From Flavobacterium sp. Leaf82 (GTDB lineage Bacteria; Bacteroidota; Bacteroidia; Flavobacteriales; Flavobacteriaceae), in NCBI RefSeq assembly GCF_001422725.1, contig NZ_LMMA01000001.1, forward strand, positions 245,422-309,421: DNA of 64,000 nt. Reading direction: 5' to 3'. Both the position numbers and the translations under genes were made by a program. Positions 24,532-34,143 of this stretch are shown here, piece by piece (the first letter of the stretch is position 1; each line of letters starts with the position of its first letter). The notes below the pieces were generated by a model, which was given only the letters and a program-made list of their open reading frames with translations, had not been told where the DNA came from and ran no database searches.

Positions 24532-27306
24532 TTATCTGAATAAATTTTTATCGAATACCATTCTAATTGCATCTGCATGACGACGTTTTGCACGTGTGTA
24601 ACTTCCTGAAGCCGGTGCAGCGTAAGCTTTTAGTGAAGCTAATCTCCATTTTACAAGATCAAAGTTCATTAACATAAAGCTGTAAGCTCCCATATTTTTA
24701 GGTTCTTCCTGAGCCCAAACATAATCGTCAGCATTTGGATATTGTGCGATAATTGCTTTTAATTGCTCAACTGGTAAAGGGAATAATTGCTCAATACGAA
24801 CAACTGCAACATCATTTCTTCCGTTGTTTTCTCTTTCTGCAACGATATCATAGTAGAATTTACCAGTAACAAAAACTAATGTTTTTACTGCTTTTTTATC
24901 TACTGTATTGTCGTCAATAGTTTCCTGGAAACTTCCGTTAGCTAATTCATCAGCTGTAGATACGCATCTTGGATCACGCAATAAACTTTTTGGAGAAAAA
25001 ACTATTAAAGGTTTACGGAAATTCGTTTTCATTTGTCTTCTCAACAAGTGAAAGAAGTTGGCTGGCGTTGTACAATCTGCAACATACATATTTTGTCTTG
25101 CGCAAAGTTGTAAGTAACGCTCCATTCTTGCCGAAGAGTGTTCAGCACCTTGTCCTTCATATCCGTGAGGTAATAATAAAACGATACCATTTTGGTTGTT
25201 CCATTTATCTTCACCACATGAAATATATTGGTCAATCATGATTTGCGCTCCATTAGAGAAATCTCCAAATTGTGCCTCCCAAATTGTTAATGCGTTTGGA
25301 TTTGCTAATGCATATCCATAATCAAAACCAAGAACTCCGTACTCAGATAAAAGTGAATTGAATACGCCGAATTTTCCTTTTTTGTTTTCGATAGAATCCA
25401 ATAAAATTACTTCTTCTTCAGAATCTTCCACTTTAACAACAGCATGACGGTGAGAGAATGTACCACGCTCTACGTCCTGACCAGAAATACGAATATCAAA
25501 TCCCTCAGTCAAAAGTGAACCGTAAGCTAATGCTTCTGCAGTTCCCCAATCGATAGTGTTATTGTCGTATCCTGCTTTTCTGTCTGTAACAATTTTAGTT
25601 ATTTTATTAATGAACTTTTTGTCTTCAGGTAATGTTGAAATTGTAGTGATAATAGAATCCAGTCCTTTTTTGTCAAAAGTAGTGTTTACTTTTTCAAGCA
25701 TTTGAGTATCTGTTACCTGAACAAATCCATCCCATTCGTTTTTCATGAATGGAGTTATAATAGTCAAATCTTTTTTACGGGAAGCTTCTAAATTCTCCTC
25801 CATCAAAGATTTGTATTCTTTTTCTAAAGCATTTACATAAGATGCATCGATTACGCCGTCTGACAATAATTTCTCTGCATAAATATCTCTTGGATTTTTA
25901 TGTTTTGCGATGATTTTATATAAAACCGGTTGTGTAAAACGTGGTTCATCACCTTCGTTATGACCGTATTTTCTATATCCTAATAAATCGATAAATACGT
26001 CACGTCCAAATTGCATTCTGTAATCTAATGCAAAAGATACGGCGTGTACAACAGCTTCAGCATCATCAGCATTTACGTGTAATACTGGCGAAAGTGTAAC
26101 TTTTGCAACGTCTGTACAATAAGTAGATGAACGAGCGTCTAAATAGTTTGTTGTAAAACCAACCTGATTGTTGATTACGATATGAATTGTTCCTCCGGTT
26201 TTGTAACCGTCAAGTTGCGCCATCTGGATGATTTCATACAAGATACCCTGACCTGCGATTGCAGCATCTCCGTGAACGGCGATAGGTAATACTTTAGAGA
26301 AATCATTAGCATAATATTTATCTTGCTTCGCTCTTGTAATTCCTTCAATTACAGCTCCAACCGTTTCTAAGTGAGAAGGGTTTGGTGCTAAATTGATATT
26401 GATATTTTTTCCTGTTCTTGTTTTTTTGTCAGCCGTAAGACCTAAGTGGTATTTTACGTCACCGTCAAAATATTCCTGATCATAATCTTTACCGTCAAAT
26501 TCACCAAAGATATCTTGGGTAGATTTACCAAAGATGTTTGCCAAAACGTTCAAACGACCGCGGTGAGCCATTCCCATTACGAATTGTTCAACACCTTTTT
26601 CCGCAGCTTGTTCGATCAAGGCATCTAAAGCCGGAATAATAGATTCTCCACCTTCTAATGAAAAACGTTTTTGACCTACGTATTTAGTATGTAAAAAGTT
26701 CTCGAAAGAAACGGCTTGATTTAATTTGTTTAAGATAGTTTTCTTTTCTTCAGAATTGAAATTAGGCTGATTAACATTTACAGCTAATTTATCCTGAATC
26801 CATTTTACAACGCCAGGGTTTCTGATGTACATATATTCAATGCCAATATGCTGGCAGTAAATAGATTGTAATCGTGTTACAATGTCTTGTAATGTAGATG
26901 GTCCCACTCCAATTGTCTGAGCAGCATCAAAAACTGTTGAAAGATCAGCAGTTGTTAATCCAAAATTTTCAATGTCTAAAGTTGGAGAAGATGTTCTGCG
27001 GTCACGAACAGGATTTGTTTTTGTAAACAAATGTCCGCGAGTACGGTATCCATCAATTAATTTTAGAACGTTAAATTCTTTTTGCAGTTTTTCTGAAACT
27101 TTACTGTAATCTGTGTTGTCGCTAGTCACATATTCAACAATCTGTTGAACCGGATTTTCGTCATTATAAGTCGTTTGTCCAAAGTCAAAACCTTGAAAAA
27201 AACTTCTCCAGCTTGGCTCAACGCTATCTGGATTTACTAAATACTGATCATATAATTGTGCGAAAAACTCTGTATGCGCTGCATTTAAAAATGAAAACCT
27301 ATCCAT
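24532..27306 (-). CDS. sucA: 2-oxoglutarate dehydrogenase E1
   Basis: Thiamine-diphosphate-dependent decarboxylase of the TCA cycle. The frame opens at 27345; the ATG at 27306 (MDRFSFLNAAHTEFFAQLYD, 924 aa) is chosen because it lies 37 bp after a TAnnTTTG box and matches the E1 N-terminus. Visible features: MAHRGRLNVLANIFGK (about 250-265), the ThDP/Mg motif beginning GDAAIAGQGILYE with NNQVGFTT about 30 residues later, RYGHNEGDEP-like segment (here KYGHNEGDEPRFTQP), and the C-terminal AQEEPKNMGAYSFM. It is followed by sucB, and is divergent from a beta-barrel gene. Complete. Confidence 0.97.
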   Translation of the reverse strand: MDRFSFLNAAHTEFFAQLYDQYLVNPDSVEPSWRSFFQGFDFGQTTYNDENPVQQIVEYVTSDNTDYSKVSEKLQKEFNVLKLIDGYRTRGHLFTKTNPVRDRRTSSPTLDIENFGLTTADLSTVFDAAQTIGVGPSTLQDIVTRLQSIYCQHIGIEYMYIRNPGVVKWIQDKLAVNVNQPNFNSEEKKTILNKLNQAVSFENFLHTKYVGQKRFSLEGGESIIPALDALIEQAAEKGVEQFVMGMAHRGRLNVLANIFGKSTQDIFGEFDGKDYDQEYFDGDVKYHLGLTADKKTRTGKNININLAPNPSHLETVGAVIEGITRAKQDKYYANDFSKVLPIAVHGDAAIAGQGILYEIIQMAQLDGYKTGGTIHIVINNQVGFTTNYLDARSSTYCTDVAKVTLSPVLHVNADDAEAVVHAVSFALDYRMQFGRDVFIDLLGYRKYGHNEGDEPRFTQPVLYKIIAKHKNPRDIYAEKLLSDGVIDASYVNALEKEYKSLMEENLEASRKKDLTIITPFMKNEWDGFVQVTDTQMLEKVNTTFDKKGLDSIITTISTLPEDKKFINKITKIVTDRKAGYDNNTIDWGTAEALAYGSLLTEGFDIRISGQDVERGTFSHRHAVVKVEDSEEEVILLDSIENKKGKFGVFNSLLSEYGVLGFDYGYALANPNALTIWEAQFGDFSNGAQIMIDQYISCGEDKWNNQNGIVLLLPHGYEGQGAEHSSARMERYLQLCARQNMYVADCTTPANFFHLLRRQMKTNFRKPLIVFSPKSLLRDPRCVSTADELANGSFQETIDDNTVDKKAVKTLVFVTGKFYYDIVAERENNGRNDVAVVRIEQLFPLPVEQLKAIIAQYPNADDYVWAQEEPKNMGAYSFMLMNFDLVKWRLASLKAYAAPASGSYTRAKRRHADAIRMVFDKNLFR

Positions 27307-27342
27307 AATATTAGTGAATATACTTTTTGTTAAATAGAATGG

Positions 27343-27350
27343 CAAAAGTA
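27343..27350 (-). promoter_or_regulatory. TAnnTTTG promoter box of sucA
   Basis: Exact TACTTTTG on the minus strand, 36 bp before the sucA ATG. The -33 element is not clear. Confidence 0.4.
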
Positions 27351-27422
27351 CAACAATCGACTTTATTTAAACCTTTTTTTTACGTACTTTTACGTAAAAA
27401 TTTGTTAAAAATAGACTCAACT

Positions 27423-27974
27423 ATGAATAAAATTCAATTTTCAATCGATTGCAAACTATTTTTTGTGATTTTGACAGTCTTATTTTCTAGTTCAGCAATT
27501 GCACAACAAAATTATGTAATTGATAACAGCAATCATTTTTGGGACAAAGTACAATTTGGTGGAGGTCTTGGTTTAGGAATAGGTTCCGGCTATACAGATA
27601 TCTCCGTAATGCCAAGTGCCATCTATAATATAAACGAAATTGTAGCAGTAGGTGTTGGGCTGCAATTTGGTTATTTATCGTCTAAAAGTTATTACAATTC
27701 CTTTGTTTATGGTGGGAGTGTAGTGGGACTTGTAAACCCGATTCCGGAAATTCAGCTCTCGGCAGAATTAGAGCAGGTTCGCGTAAATACCGATTATAAT
27801 TCGACTCCATACAGACCAAGTTATTCAGATAATTATTGGAACACTGCCTTATATCTTGGTGCAGGTTACAGAGCCGGAAGTGTTACCATTGGTGCACGTT
27901 ACGACGTTTTATATGATCCTGACAGAAGTCTTTACGGATCAGGATTTATGCCTTTTGTGAGAGTATATTTTTGA
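27423..27974 (+). CDS. small exported beta-barrel protein
   Basis: The frame opens at 27327, but the upstream part runs through the sucA promoter. The ATG at 27423 gives 183 residues with a signal peptide (MNKIQFSIDCKLFFVILTVLFSSSAIAQ). The remainder alternates hydrophobic and polar residues with Gly-rich turns (FGGGLGLGIGSGYTDISVMP, VAVGVGLQFGYLSS, LYLGAGYRAGSVTIGARYDV) and ends in an aromatic residue (FVRVYF), the layout of an eight-stranded outer-membrane barrel. Homologues are sometimes labelled alpha-ketoglutarate decarboxylase, apparently only from their position next to sucA; the protein has no thiamine-enzyme feature. Function unknown. Confidence 0.7.
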   Translation: MNKIQFSIDCKLFFVILTVLFSSSAIAQQNYVIDNSNHFWDKVQFGGGLGLGIGSGYTDISVMPSAIYNINEIVAVGVGLQFGYLSSKSYYNSFVYGGSVVGLVNPIPEIQLSAELEQVRVNTDYNSTPYRPSYSDNYWNTALYLGAGYRAGSVTIGARYDVLYDPDRSLYGSGFMPFVRVYF

Positions 27975-28009
27975 TAAAAAAGACACTAAGGTTCTAAGTT
28001 TTTAAAATC

Positions 28010-28597
28010 ATGATAGTGAGAAAATATCTTTTTATACTTATTGTTATTATAATTTCGAGTTGTAATGATTCTAAAAAAGTAGAAGTAATAGAAAAAAAAG
28101 TTGTAAAAAAAGAGCTGAGACCTTTCTTTGATTCGGATAAAATCGATCATTATCACGTAGATTACACTCTTGAAAAGATAATTGATTTTGAACTCGAAAA
28201 TCTAAAATCAAAAAAGAATAAAGAGTTTTCAGATTTATTTATGGGATATTTTCCCGATAGTATTCCTAAAAAAGATTTTGAGAAAATTTTGCTAAGTCAT
28301 AATTACAAGAAATCTAACCTAACGATTAAGCAACAAAAGGAGATCGAAAGTGTATTCAGTGAAAAAGATTCTTTGCAAATGAATGCGTATGCTTGTGTTC
28401 CTGAATATCGTGATATTTTTATTTTTAAGAAGAAAGAAAAAACAGTTGGAATAGCAAAAATTTGTTTTAAATGTGGTCGTTTCCAAATAATAGGAAGTAA
28501 ACTAGATGTAAGCGGGTTTGGACTTTGGACGGAATTAGAAAAATTACAAAATATAGTTCCAGCCAATAATAAAAAACTTAGAGCCTCAGAGCCTTAG
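28010..28597 (+). CDS. putative lipoprotein, unrecognised
   Basis: The 195-residue product begins MIVRKYLFILIVIIISSCND, a lipoprotein signal with a probable lipidated Cys at 18. The rest is charged, Lys/Glu-rich and carries FKCGRFQIIGSKLDVSGFG near 155-173. There is a CxxCG-like pair (KICFKCGRF). I do not recognise a family. It starts 35 bp after the beta-barrel gene and might be co-transcribed with it. It converges with the next gene with a 14-bp gap. Confidence 0.6.
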   Translation: MIVRKYLFILIVIIISSCNDSKKVEVIEKKVVKKELRPFFDSDKIDHYHVDYTLEKIIDFELENLKSKKNKEFSDLFMGYFPDSIPKKDFEKILLSHNYKKSNLTIKQQKEIESVFSEKDSLQMNAYACVPEYRDIFIFKKKEKTVGIAKICFKCGRFQIIGSKLDVSGFGLWTELEKLQNIVPANNKKLRASEP

Positions 28598-28611
28598 CAA
28601 CTCAGAACCTT

Positions 28612-28965
28612 CTATTTATAATGATTTCGAAACCAAACTTTTTGCCATTCTCTTTTTAAGACCAAAAAAGAAACCTGTTCAGCAAGAATTACCAAATCTG
28701 ATCCGTCTAATTTTTTGATTTCAATTTCAGAAACATCAATAATATAAAGCAGATTAAGATATTCAGCAAATTTGTACTGAATCATTCTGTAAATTTTTTC
28801 GTGAAGCTGGATTTTTAATTCTTCGGGAGAAATACTCAAAGGAAAATCAATTCCTTCATTGGCGAGATTAAAGTCTTTATTGATTTGCTCAATCAGACTT
28901 AAATATAGATTTCCACTTTCGGCATCAGCCAATAAAATATCGGTATTTTCAGGAATCGGAAACAT
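28612..28965 (-). CDS. hypothetical cytoplasmic protein
   Basis: The 117-residue acidic/mixed protein has no signal peptide or membrane helix. It reads like a folded alpha/beta domain (LLADAESGNLYLSLIEQINKDF, IYRMIQYKFAEYLNLLYIID, LVILAEQVSFLVLKREWQKV). No family is recognised. It lies 41 bp upstream of nothing on its strand except the LacI gene beyond 29006, whose stop is upstream of it, so it could be the second gene of the regulator's transcript. Convergent with the lipoprotein gene. Confidence 0.6.
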   Translation of the reverse strand: MFPIPENTDILLADAESGNLYLSLIEQINKDFNLANEGIDFPLSISPEELKIQLHEKIYRMIQYKFAEYLNLLYIIDVSEIEIKKLDGSDLVILAEQVSFLVLKREWQKVWFRNHYK

Positions 28966-29005
28966 TGATGCTTTTTAAGATTGACGCAAAGTTAAAACTA
29001 AAAAA

Positions 29006-30031
29006 TCATTTAACTGTCGATTCTCTTTCAATGATTCTTGTAGGAAGTTCAATAATTTGATGCGTTACCGGTCGATGCTCTTTTATGTCTACAATTTCAT
29101 CAATTAAAAGCGAAACTGCCTGATGTCCCATTTCGAATCCCGGTTGGTCAATTGTTGTTAGTTTTGGTGAAATTACCGTACTCATAAACCAATTGCTGAA
29201 TCCAAAAACAGCAACTTGTTCAGGAGTTTTTATTCCGGCTTCATTAAAGTATTTAATAATCCCGATAGCGACCAAATCAGTAATCGCAAAAATGGCGTCG
29301 ATATCCGGATTTTCGGTCATTATTTTTTGGGCATTTTCGTAACCATCTTCAAAATCAGTATTGTTATCACAAACGTAAACCAATTTCGAATCGTACTCAA
29401 TTCCGTGTGCTTCCAGCGCTCTTTTATATCCTAAAAAGCGATCAATTGAATTTTGCGGAACATAGGAACCTCTAAAATGCGAAATTTTTTTATATCCTTT
29501 ATTAATAAGGTACGAAACAGCATCAAAAGCCGCTTTTGCATCGTTAATAACAACTTTAGAACAATCAACTCTTTTTGCAATTTTATCAAAGAGAACAACA
29601 GGAGTATTTTTTCGGATGGCATCATTAATATGAGTGAAATCATCAGTTTCATTTGAGAGTGACATTAAAACCCCGTCAACACGTTTTTGAATTAATAAAG
29701 CAAGCTGCTTTTTCTCTAATTCATATTTTTCGTTAGATTGTAGAATAATGACCAGATATCCTCTTTTTTCGGCTTCATCCAGAATACCATTTAAGACACT
29801 CGAAAAAAAGTGATGAACGGTGGCGGGAATAATAACGCCAATTGTTTTGGTTTCATTGGTTCTAAGGTTAACGGCAACAGAATTAGGGATGTAATTCATT
29901 GTTTCTGCCATTTCCAGAACTCTGGCGCGTGTAGACTTACTAATATCAGTATATCCTTTTAACGCTTTTGAAACCGTTGTAACCGAAATTCCTAATGCCG
30001 AGGCTATATCTATTAATTTTGTGTCATTCAT
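29006..30031 (-). CDS. LacI-family transcriptional regulator of the trehalose-type locus
   Basis: The 341-residue protein has an N-terminal LacI helix-turn-helix (IDIASALGISVTTVSKALKG, about 7-26, with the hinge at RTNETKTIGVI) and a periplasmic-binding-protein-like effector domain (about 62-335; QKRVDGVLMS, DIDAIFAITDLVAIGIIKYF, ISPKLTTIDQPGFEMG). It is divergent from a TonB receptor, MFS permease and trehalase; two CGAAAACGTTTT palindromes in the 163-bp gap are fitting LacI-type operators. It probably represses the sugar locus and perhaps itself. The inducer (trehalose or a derivative) is inferred from neighbours only. Confidence 0.9.
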   Translation of the reverse strand: MNDTKLIDIASALGISVTTVSKALKGYTDISKSTRARVLEMAETMNYIPNSVAVNLRTNETKTIGVIIPATVHHFFSSVLNGILDEAEKRGYLVIILQSNEKYELEKKQLALLIQKRVDGVLMSLSNETDDFTHINDAIRKNTPVVLFDKIAKRVDCSKVVINDAKAAFDAVSYLINKGYKKISHFRGSYVPQNSIDRFLGYKRALEAHGIEYDSKLVYVCDNNTDFEDGYENAQKIMTENPDIDAIFAITDLVAIGIIKYFNEAGIKTPEQVAVFGFSNWFMSTVISPKLTTIDQPGFEMGHQAVSLLIDEIVDIKEHRPVTHQIIELPTRIIERESTVK

Positions 30032-30078
30032 GAAATAAAAGTACTAAAAATAAACTGCATCGATAAAAAATTAACTTC

Positions 30079-30114
30079 CGAAAACGTTTTAGGTGTTTTC
30101 GAAAACGTTTTCGA
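30079..30114. promoter_or_regulatory. two LacI-type palindromic operators
   Basis: CGAAAACGTTTT at 30079-30090 and a perfect 16-bp palindrome TCGAAAACGTTTTCGA at 30099-30114. The AACGTT core with CG in the centre is typical of LacI-family sites. The second site sits 20 bp upstream of a TATAATTTG -7-like box (30135-30143) of the receptor gene. Confidence 0.65.
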
Positions 30115-30194
30115 TTTTTAATTCCTATATTCCTTATAATTTGTTGTTAAGTTTGACAGTGATAACCATAATTACTAACTAACCAAACAAAAAA

Positions 30195-32834
30195 ATGAAA
30201 AAGCTACACCAATATTTTGGCACATTACTTTTAATGTTTTGCCTATTTTCTTTGCCAAATAATATGTTTGCCCAAAATCAAAATACTGTTTCAGGAAAAG
30301 TACTCGATGATAGCGGCGTAACAATTCCCGGAGCAAACGTATCGATTAAGGAAACTGGCAAAAGCACTGTTACTGACGAAAACGGAGGATATACATTCTC
30401 TAACATCGAAGCTGGAACGTATACTATTGTTGCAACAAATGTGGGTTACAAAACTTTCGAGAAAAAAATTGCCATAAAAGAAGGAGAAACCCTGGAGGTA
30501 AATTTACTTCTTGAAGGAGAATCGCAAAGTTTAAAAGAGGTTGTTGTTACCGGATCATCAGCGCCAAGATCTAAATTGGAATCTAGTGTTGCCATTACAA
30601 CAATGGGCGCAAAAGCGATCGAAGACAGAGCGCCGTCAAGTACAGCCGCTTTGCTTCAAACGATTCCGGGATTTGTGGTTGAGGCATCTGGAGGAGAAAT
30701 AGGAAACAACCTTTTTGCAAGAGGAATCCCGTCAGCGGGAGCGTATGAATATGTACAAATTCAGGAAGACGGATTGCCGGTTTTTGAAGATGGAGCTTTG
30801 CAATTTGCCAACGCCGATACTTTTTACAGATTAGATGAAACAGTAAGCAAAATGGAAGCTGTTCGTGGAGGTTCTGCCTCAATTTTTGCTAATAATGCTC
30901 CGGGTGGAATCATCAATTTTATTTCGAAAACAGGTCAGAATGATTTTAAGGGAAGAGCAAAATTTACGACTTCAGATTACGGAATGTTCAGAACTGATCT
31001 TAATTTATCAGGCGCTTTAATTCAGGACAAATTGTTTTTTAATGTTGGAGGTTTTTACAGAGCTGATAATGGTGTAAGAAACACTGGTTTTACAGCAAAT
31101 AAAGGCGGACAAATAAAAGGAAATATTACTTATAAAATTGATGAAGAGGATTATTTAAGAATTAACTTCAAACATCTTGACGACAGAAATACATTCTATC
31201 TGCCAATTCCATTAAAAAGTAATAACGGAAAAGTAGAAGGCATTTCAGGTTTTAATCCAAATTACGGAACATTGACTTCAGTAAACTTCAGTCGTTTAAA
31301 TGTGCCTCAATATGGCGGTGGAACTTTTAGTGCTGATTTAGAAGATGGTTCTCACCCAATTATCAACTCTATTGGAGCTGAATTCAAGAAAAAAATATCA
31401 GATAAAGTAACTTTCAAAAATGCTTTCAAACAAACGAATATCGATTTAAATTACAATGCAATTTTCCCAAATGGAGGTCCTTGGACACAAGATGCGTATG
31501 CAACAAGCGTTCAAAATACAACGGCAAGTAATTTGACTTATTCTTATGTTGATAATGGAGCAACGCTTGATCCAAATGCTTTGATTATGAGAGCAGATCT
31601 TTGGCATATCGAGAAAAAGATGAACAATTTTGCGAATAATTTCTCTTTCAATTTTGATTTAGATCCTGTAAAATTAACAGCTGGTTACTATTATTCTAAC
31701 TGGAAATCGAACCAATACTGGAACTGGAACTCGTATTTAGTAGGCGTTTCAGACAATCCGAGATTATTAAATGTAAAAGACAATACAACCGGAGTTGATC
31801 ATACCTGGAATGGTGTAGAAAGAATTACCTGGTTAGAAAGAGATGCGCAAACCAAAGGTCTTTTGAATGATATTTATGCTGACGCTGAGATTAAAGCTAC
31901 AGATAATTTGACTTTTAATGCTGGTTTAAGATACAACAAAGACAAATATTCAGGATATAGAGACAACGCTAGATTTTTTGCAGAAAACTTAGAAATTTTA
32001 GACAATAATACGGCTGATGATGCAGTAACAACTGTAAAAGGAAATCCATACACCTATTGGAGATATGATGTTAGTGAATGGTCATATACAGCTGCAGGAA
32101 ACTATAAATTTAATGATAATATGGCTTCATATGTTCGTTACAGCCATGGATTTAGATCTCCAATCGAAGAATCATTTTATGACAATGCAGCAGATTTAAG
32201 CAAACTGGAAAATACCGAAGTAAATCAGTTTGAGTTAGGTTATAAATATTCTAATTCATTCTTTAATGTGAATGCCAATTTATTTCATATGGGTTTAAAA
32301 AATGTTGCTTTCACGGATATTTTATCTGACGGATCTTCAGAAAATAAATTTGCCGATGTAAACAATATTGGTCTTGAAGTAGAAACAAATGTGAGATATA
32401 GTATTGCAAAACTAAACTTTACTTTCACCGTTCAAAAACCGGAATACGATAATTTTACAGGAACAAATGCTGATGGTTCTACATTTGATTTCAACGGAAA
32501 TACAGCACGAAGAATCCCTAAATTTTTCTGTAACTTAAGACCAGAAGTTGATATTACAAAAGATTTTACGGCTTATGTTCAGTTTTCTTATTACGATAAA
32601 AAATTCACGAATCAGGATAACAAACAAGTTTTACCGGCTTATAAAGAAGTTGGAGCAGGTTTAAATTATACCTATAATAATCTTCGTTTTGCAGTAGATG
32701 CTTCGAATTTATTCAACGAAATTGGTTTAACAGAAGGAGATCCAAGACAAACAACATCAGCGGCAAGCGATGTGTTTATGGCAAGACCTATTTTAGGACG
32801 CGCATTTAGATTTTCGGTAGCGATTAATTTCTAA
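30195..32834 (+). CDS. TonB-dependent receptor of the trehalose-type locus
   Basis: Outer-membrane transporter of 879 residues. Signal peptide MKKLHQYFGTLLLMFCLFSLPNNMFAQ, then a carboxypeptidase-regulatory-like domain (about 30-115: VSGKVLDDSGVTIPGANVSI), plug (about 130-245: IPGFVVEASGG, ARGIPSAGAYEYVQIQEDGL, MEAVRGGSASIFANNAPGG) and barrel ending RAFRFSVAINF. There is no SusD gene next to it, so it is a stand-alone receptor rather than a SusCD pair. With the MFS and trehalase genes downstream it most likely imports trehalose or a related alpha-glucoside. Controlled by the LacI regulator, by inference from the palindromes. Confidence 0.9.
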   Translation: MKKLHQYFGTLLLMFCLFSLPNNMFAQNQNTVSGKVLDDSGVTIPGANVSIKETGKSTVTDENGGYTFSNIEAGTYTIVATNVGYKTFEKKIAIKEGETLEVNLLLEGESQSLKEVVVTGSSAPRSKLESSVAITTMGAKAIEDRAPSSTAALLQTIPGFVVEASGGEIGNNLFARGIPSAGAYEYVQIQEDGLPVFEDGALQFANADTFYRLDETVSKMEAVRGGSASIFANNAPGGIINFISKTGQNDFKGRAKFTTSDYGMFRTDLNLSGALIQDKLFFNVGGFYRADNGVRNTGFTANKGGQIKGNITYKIDEEDYLRINFKHLDDRNTFYLPIPLKSNNGKVEGISGFNPNYGTLTSVNFSRLNVPQYGGGTFSADLEDGSHPIINSIGAEFKKKISDKVTFKNAFKQTNIDLNYNAIFPNGGPWTQDAYATSVQNTTASNLTYSYVDNGATLDPNALIMRADLWHIEKKMNNFANNFSFNFDLDPVKLTAGYYYSNWKSNQYWNWNSYLVGVSDNPRLLNVKDNTTGVDHTWNGVERITWLERDAQTKGLLNDIYADAEIKATDNLTFNAGLRYNKDKYSGYRDNARFFAENLEILDNNTADDAVTTVKGNPYTYWRYDVSEWSYTAAGNYKFNDNMASYVRYSHGFRSPIEESFYDNAADLSKLENTEVNQFELGYKYSNSFFNVNANLFHMGLKNVAFTDILSDGSSENKFADVNNIGLEVETNVRYSIAKLNFTFTVQKPEYDNFTGTNADGSTFDFNGNTARRIPKFFCNLRPEVDITKDFTAYVQFSYYDKKFTNQDNKQVLPAYKEVGAGLNYTYNNLRFAVDASNLFNEIGLTEGDPRQTTSAASDVFMARPILGRAFRFSVAINF

Positions 32835-32853
32835 ATTTATAAATCAACATAAC

Positions 32854-32895
32854 GTTACTGTAGAGGCGCACAGCAGTGCGTCTCCGCACAGTAAC
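32854..32895. repeat. double-stem hairpin (GTTACTGT ... ACAGTAAC) between receptor and MFS genes
   Basis: Outer stem GTTACTGT (32854-32861) with ACAGTAAC (32888-32895); inner stem GAGGCGCAC with GTGCGTCTC (one G-U pair), loop AGCA. No T run follows, so it looks like a repeat element or RNA-processing hairpin rather than a terminator. Confidence 0.65.
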
Positions 32896-32922
32896 CACAA
32901 AGGATAGACAAACAAACTAAAA

Positions 32923-34143
32923 ATGAAAAACATAGGAATCAAAATCTCACTTTACCTTAATTATTTTGTCTTTGCTATTTTATTAAACAGCGTGGGAATT
33001 GTGATTTTAAAATCGCAAAAAAATTACGGAGTCGATGAAGTTCAGGCAAGTATTTTAGAAGCTTTTAAAGATATGCCAATTGCTATTGTATCCTTTTTTA
33101 TAGCCTCTTTTTTACCCAGAATAGGCTATAGAAAATCGATGTTAATAGGTTTGGCTTTAGTTACTCTGGCTTGTGTTTCTATGTATTTTGGAAACTCATT
33201 CGATAATGCTAAAATTCTTTTTGCAACAGTTGGAGTTTCCTTTGCTTTGATTAAAGTTTCGGTTTATTCGTTAATAGGAACTGTAACCGAAACCAAAAAA
33301 GAACACAATGCTTTGATGAGTAGTATTGAAGGTTTTTTTATGGTTGGGATTGCATTGGCTTATTTTTTATTTCCAGCTTTTAATAATGAAAACGATCCTA
33401 ATTCATGGCTAAATGTCTATTGGTTTTTAGCTGCATTATCGTTCCTGTCATTTCTGTTTTTGTTTTTTGTAAAATTTAAAGAGCCGGAAGTTGCAGCAGG
33501 AGCAAACCTTAAAGATGATTTCCTGCAAATGTTCAGATTAATGGCAAAATTACTTACTGTTATTTTTGTTATCAGCGTCTTTTTGTTTGTTATGATCGAA
33601 CAGGGAATTCTTTCGTGGTTGCCAACATTCAACACAAAAGTGCTTCATTTACCGGAGAATATCAGCATAATGATGGCAAGTATTTTGGCAATTTCATTAG
33701 CAATTGGACGAATGATTGCCGGTATTGTAACCAAAAAAGTCAACTGGATCTGGGTTTTAAGTGTGTGTATTTTTTCGGCGATGTTAATTGTAGTCTTTGT
33801 ACTTCCTAAAACTGTTGGTTTAGAAGTTAAAAACATCAATACACTTTCGGATATACCTTTAATTGGTTTTGCATTTCCGTTAATCGGATTGTTTATTGCA
33901 CCAATTTATCCCTTGCTAAACTCGATTGTATTAAGTGCTTTACCAAAGAATTTACAAAGCTCCATGACCGGATTAATTGTCATATTTTCTGCTCTTGGGG
34001 GCACATTAGGTTCCAGAATAACAGGCTGGCTGTTTAAAAATGAAGGACCGGAAAATGCATTTTACTTTACTTTAATTCCAATGTCTTTATTATTAATATC
34101 CTTTTTTATTCTTAAAAAAATAACTGCAAAAGATGAAATTTAA
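32923..34143 (+). CDS. MFS sugar permease
   Basis: Inner-membrane major facilitator with 12 helices in 406 residues (for example FAILLNSVGIVIL, YRKSMLIGLALVTLACVSMY with a basic loop before it, and the last helix MSLLLISFFILKKI). Acidic ends and charged central loop near 190-205 are usual. Its last 11 bp overlap the start of the trehalase gene, so the two are translated together. Substrate is inferred to be trehalose from this coupling and from the upstream receptor. The start ATG at 32923 follows a 28-bp gap after the hairpin. Confidence 0.88.
   Translation: MKNIGIKISLYLNYFVFAILLNSVGIVILKSQKNYGVDEVQASILEAFKDMPIAIVSFFIASFLPRIGYRKSMLIGLALVTLACVSMYFGNSFDNAKILFATVGVSFALIKVSVYSLIGTVTETKKEHNALMSSIEGFFMVGIALAYFLFPAFNNENDPNSWLNVYWFLAALSFLSFLFLFFVKFKEPEVAAGANLKDDFLQMFRLMAKLLTVIFVISVFLFVMIEQGILSWLPTFNTKVLHLPENISIMMASILAISLAIGRMIAGIVTKKVNWIWVLSVCIFSAMLIVVFVLPKTVGLEVKNINTLSDIPLIGFAFPLIGLFIAPIYPLLNSIVLSALPKNLQSSMTGLIVIFSALGGTLGSRITGWLFKNEGPENAFYFTLIPMSLLLISFFILKKITAKDEI

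Noticed and set aside
27423..27974. Naming this gene alpha-ketoglutarate decarboxylase.
   Set aside because: The protein has a signal peptide and beta-barrel pattern and no thiamine-diphosphate motif; the real enzyme is the adjacent sucA.
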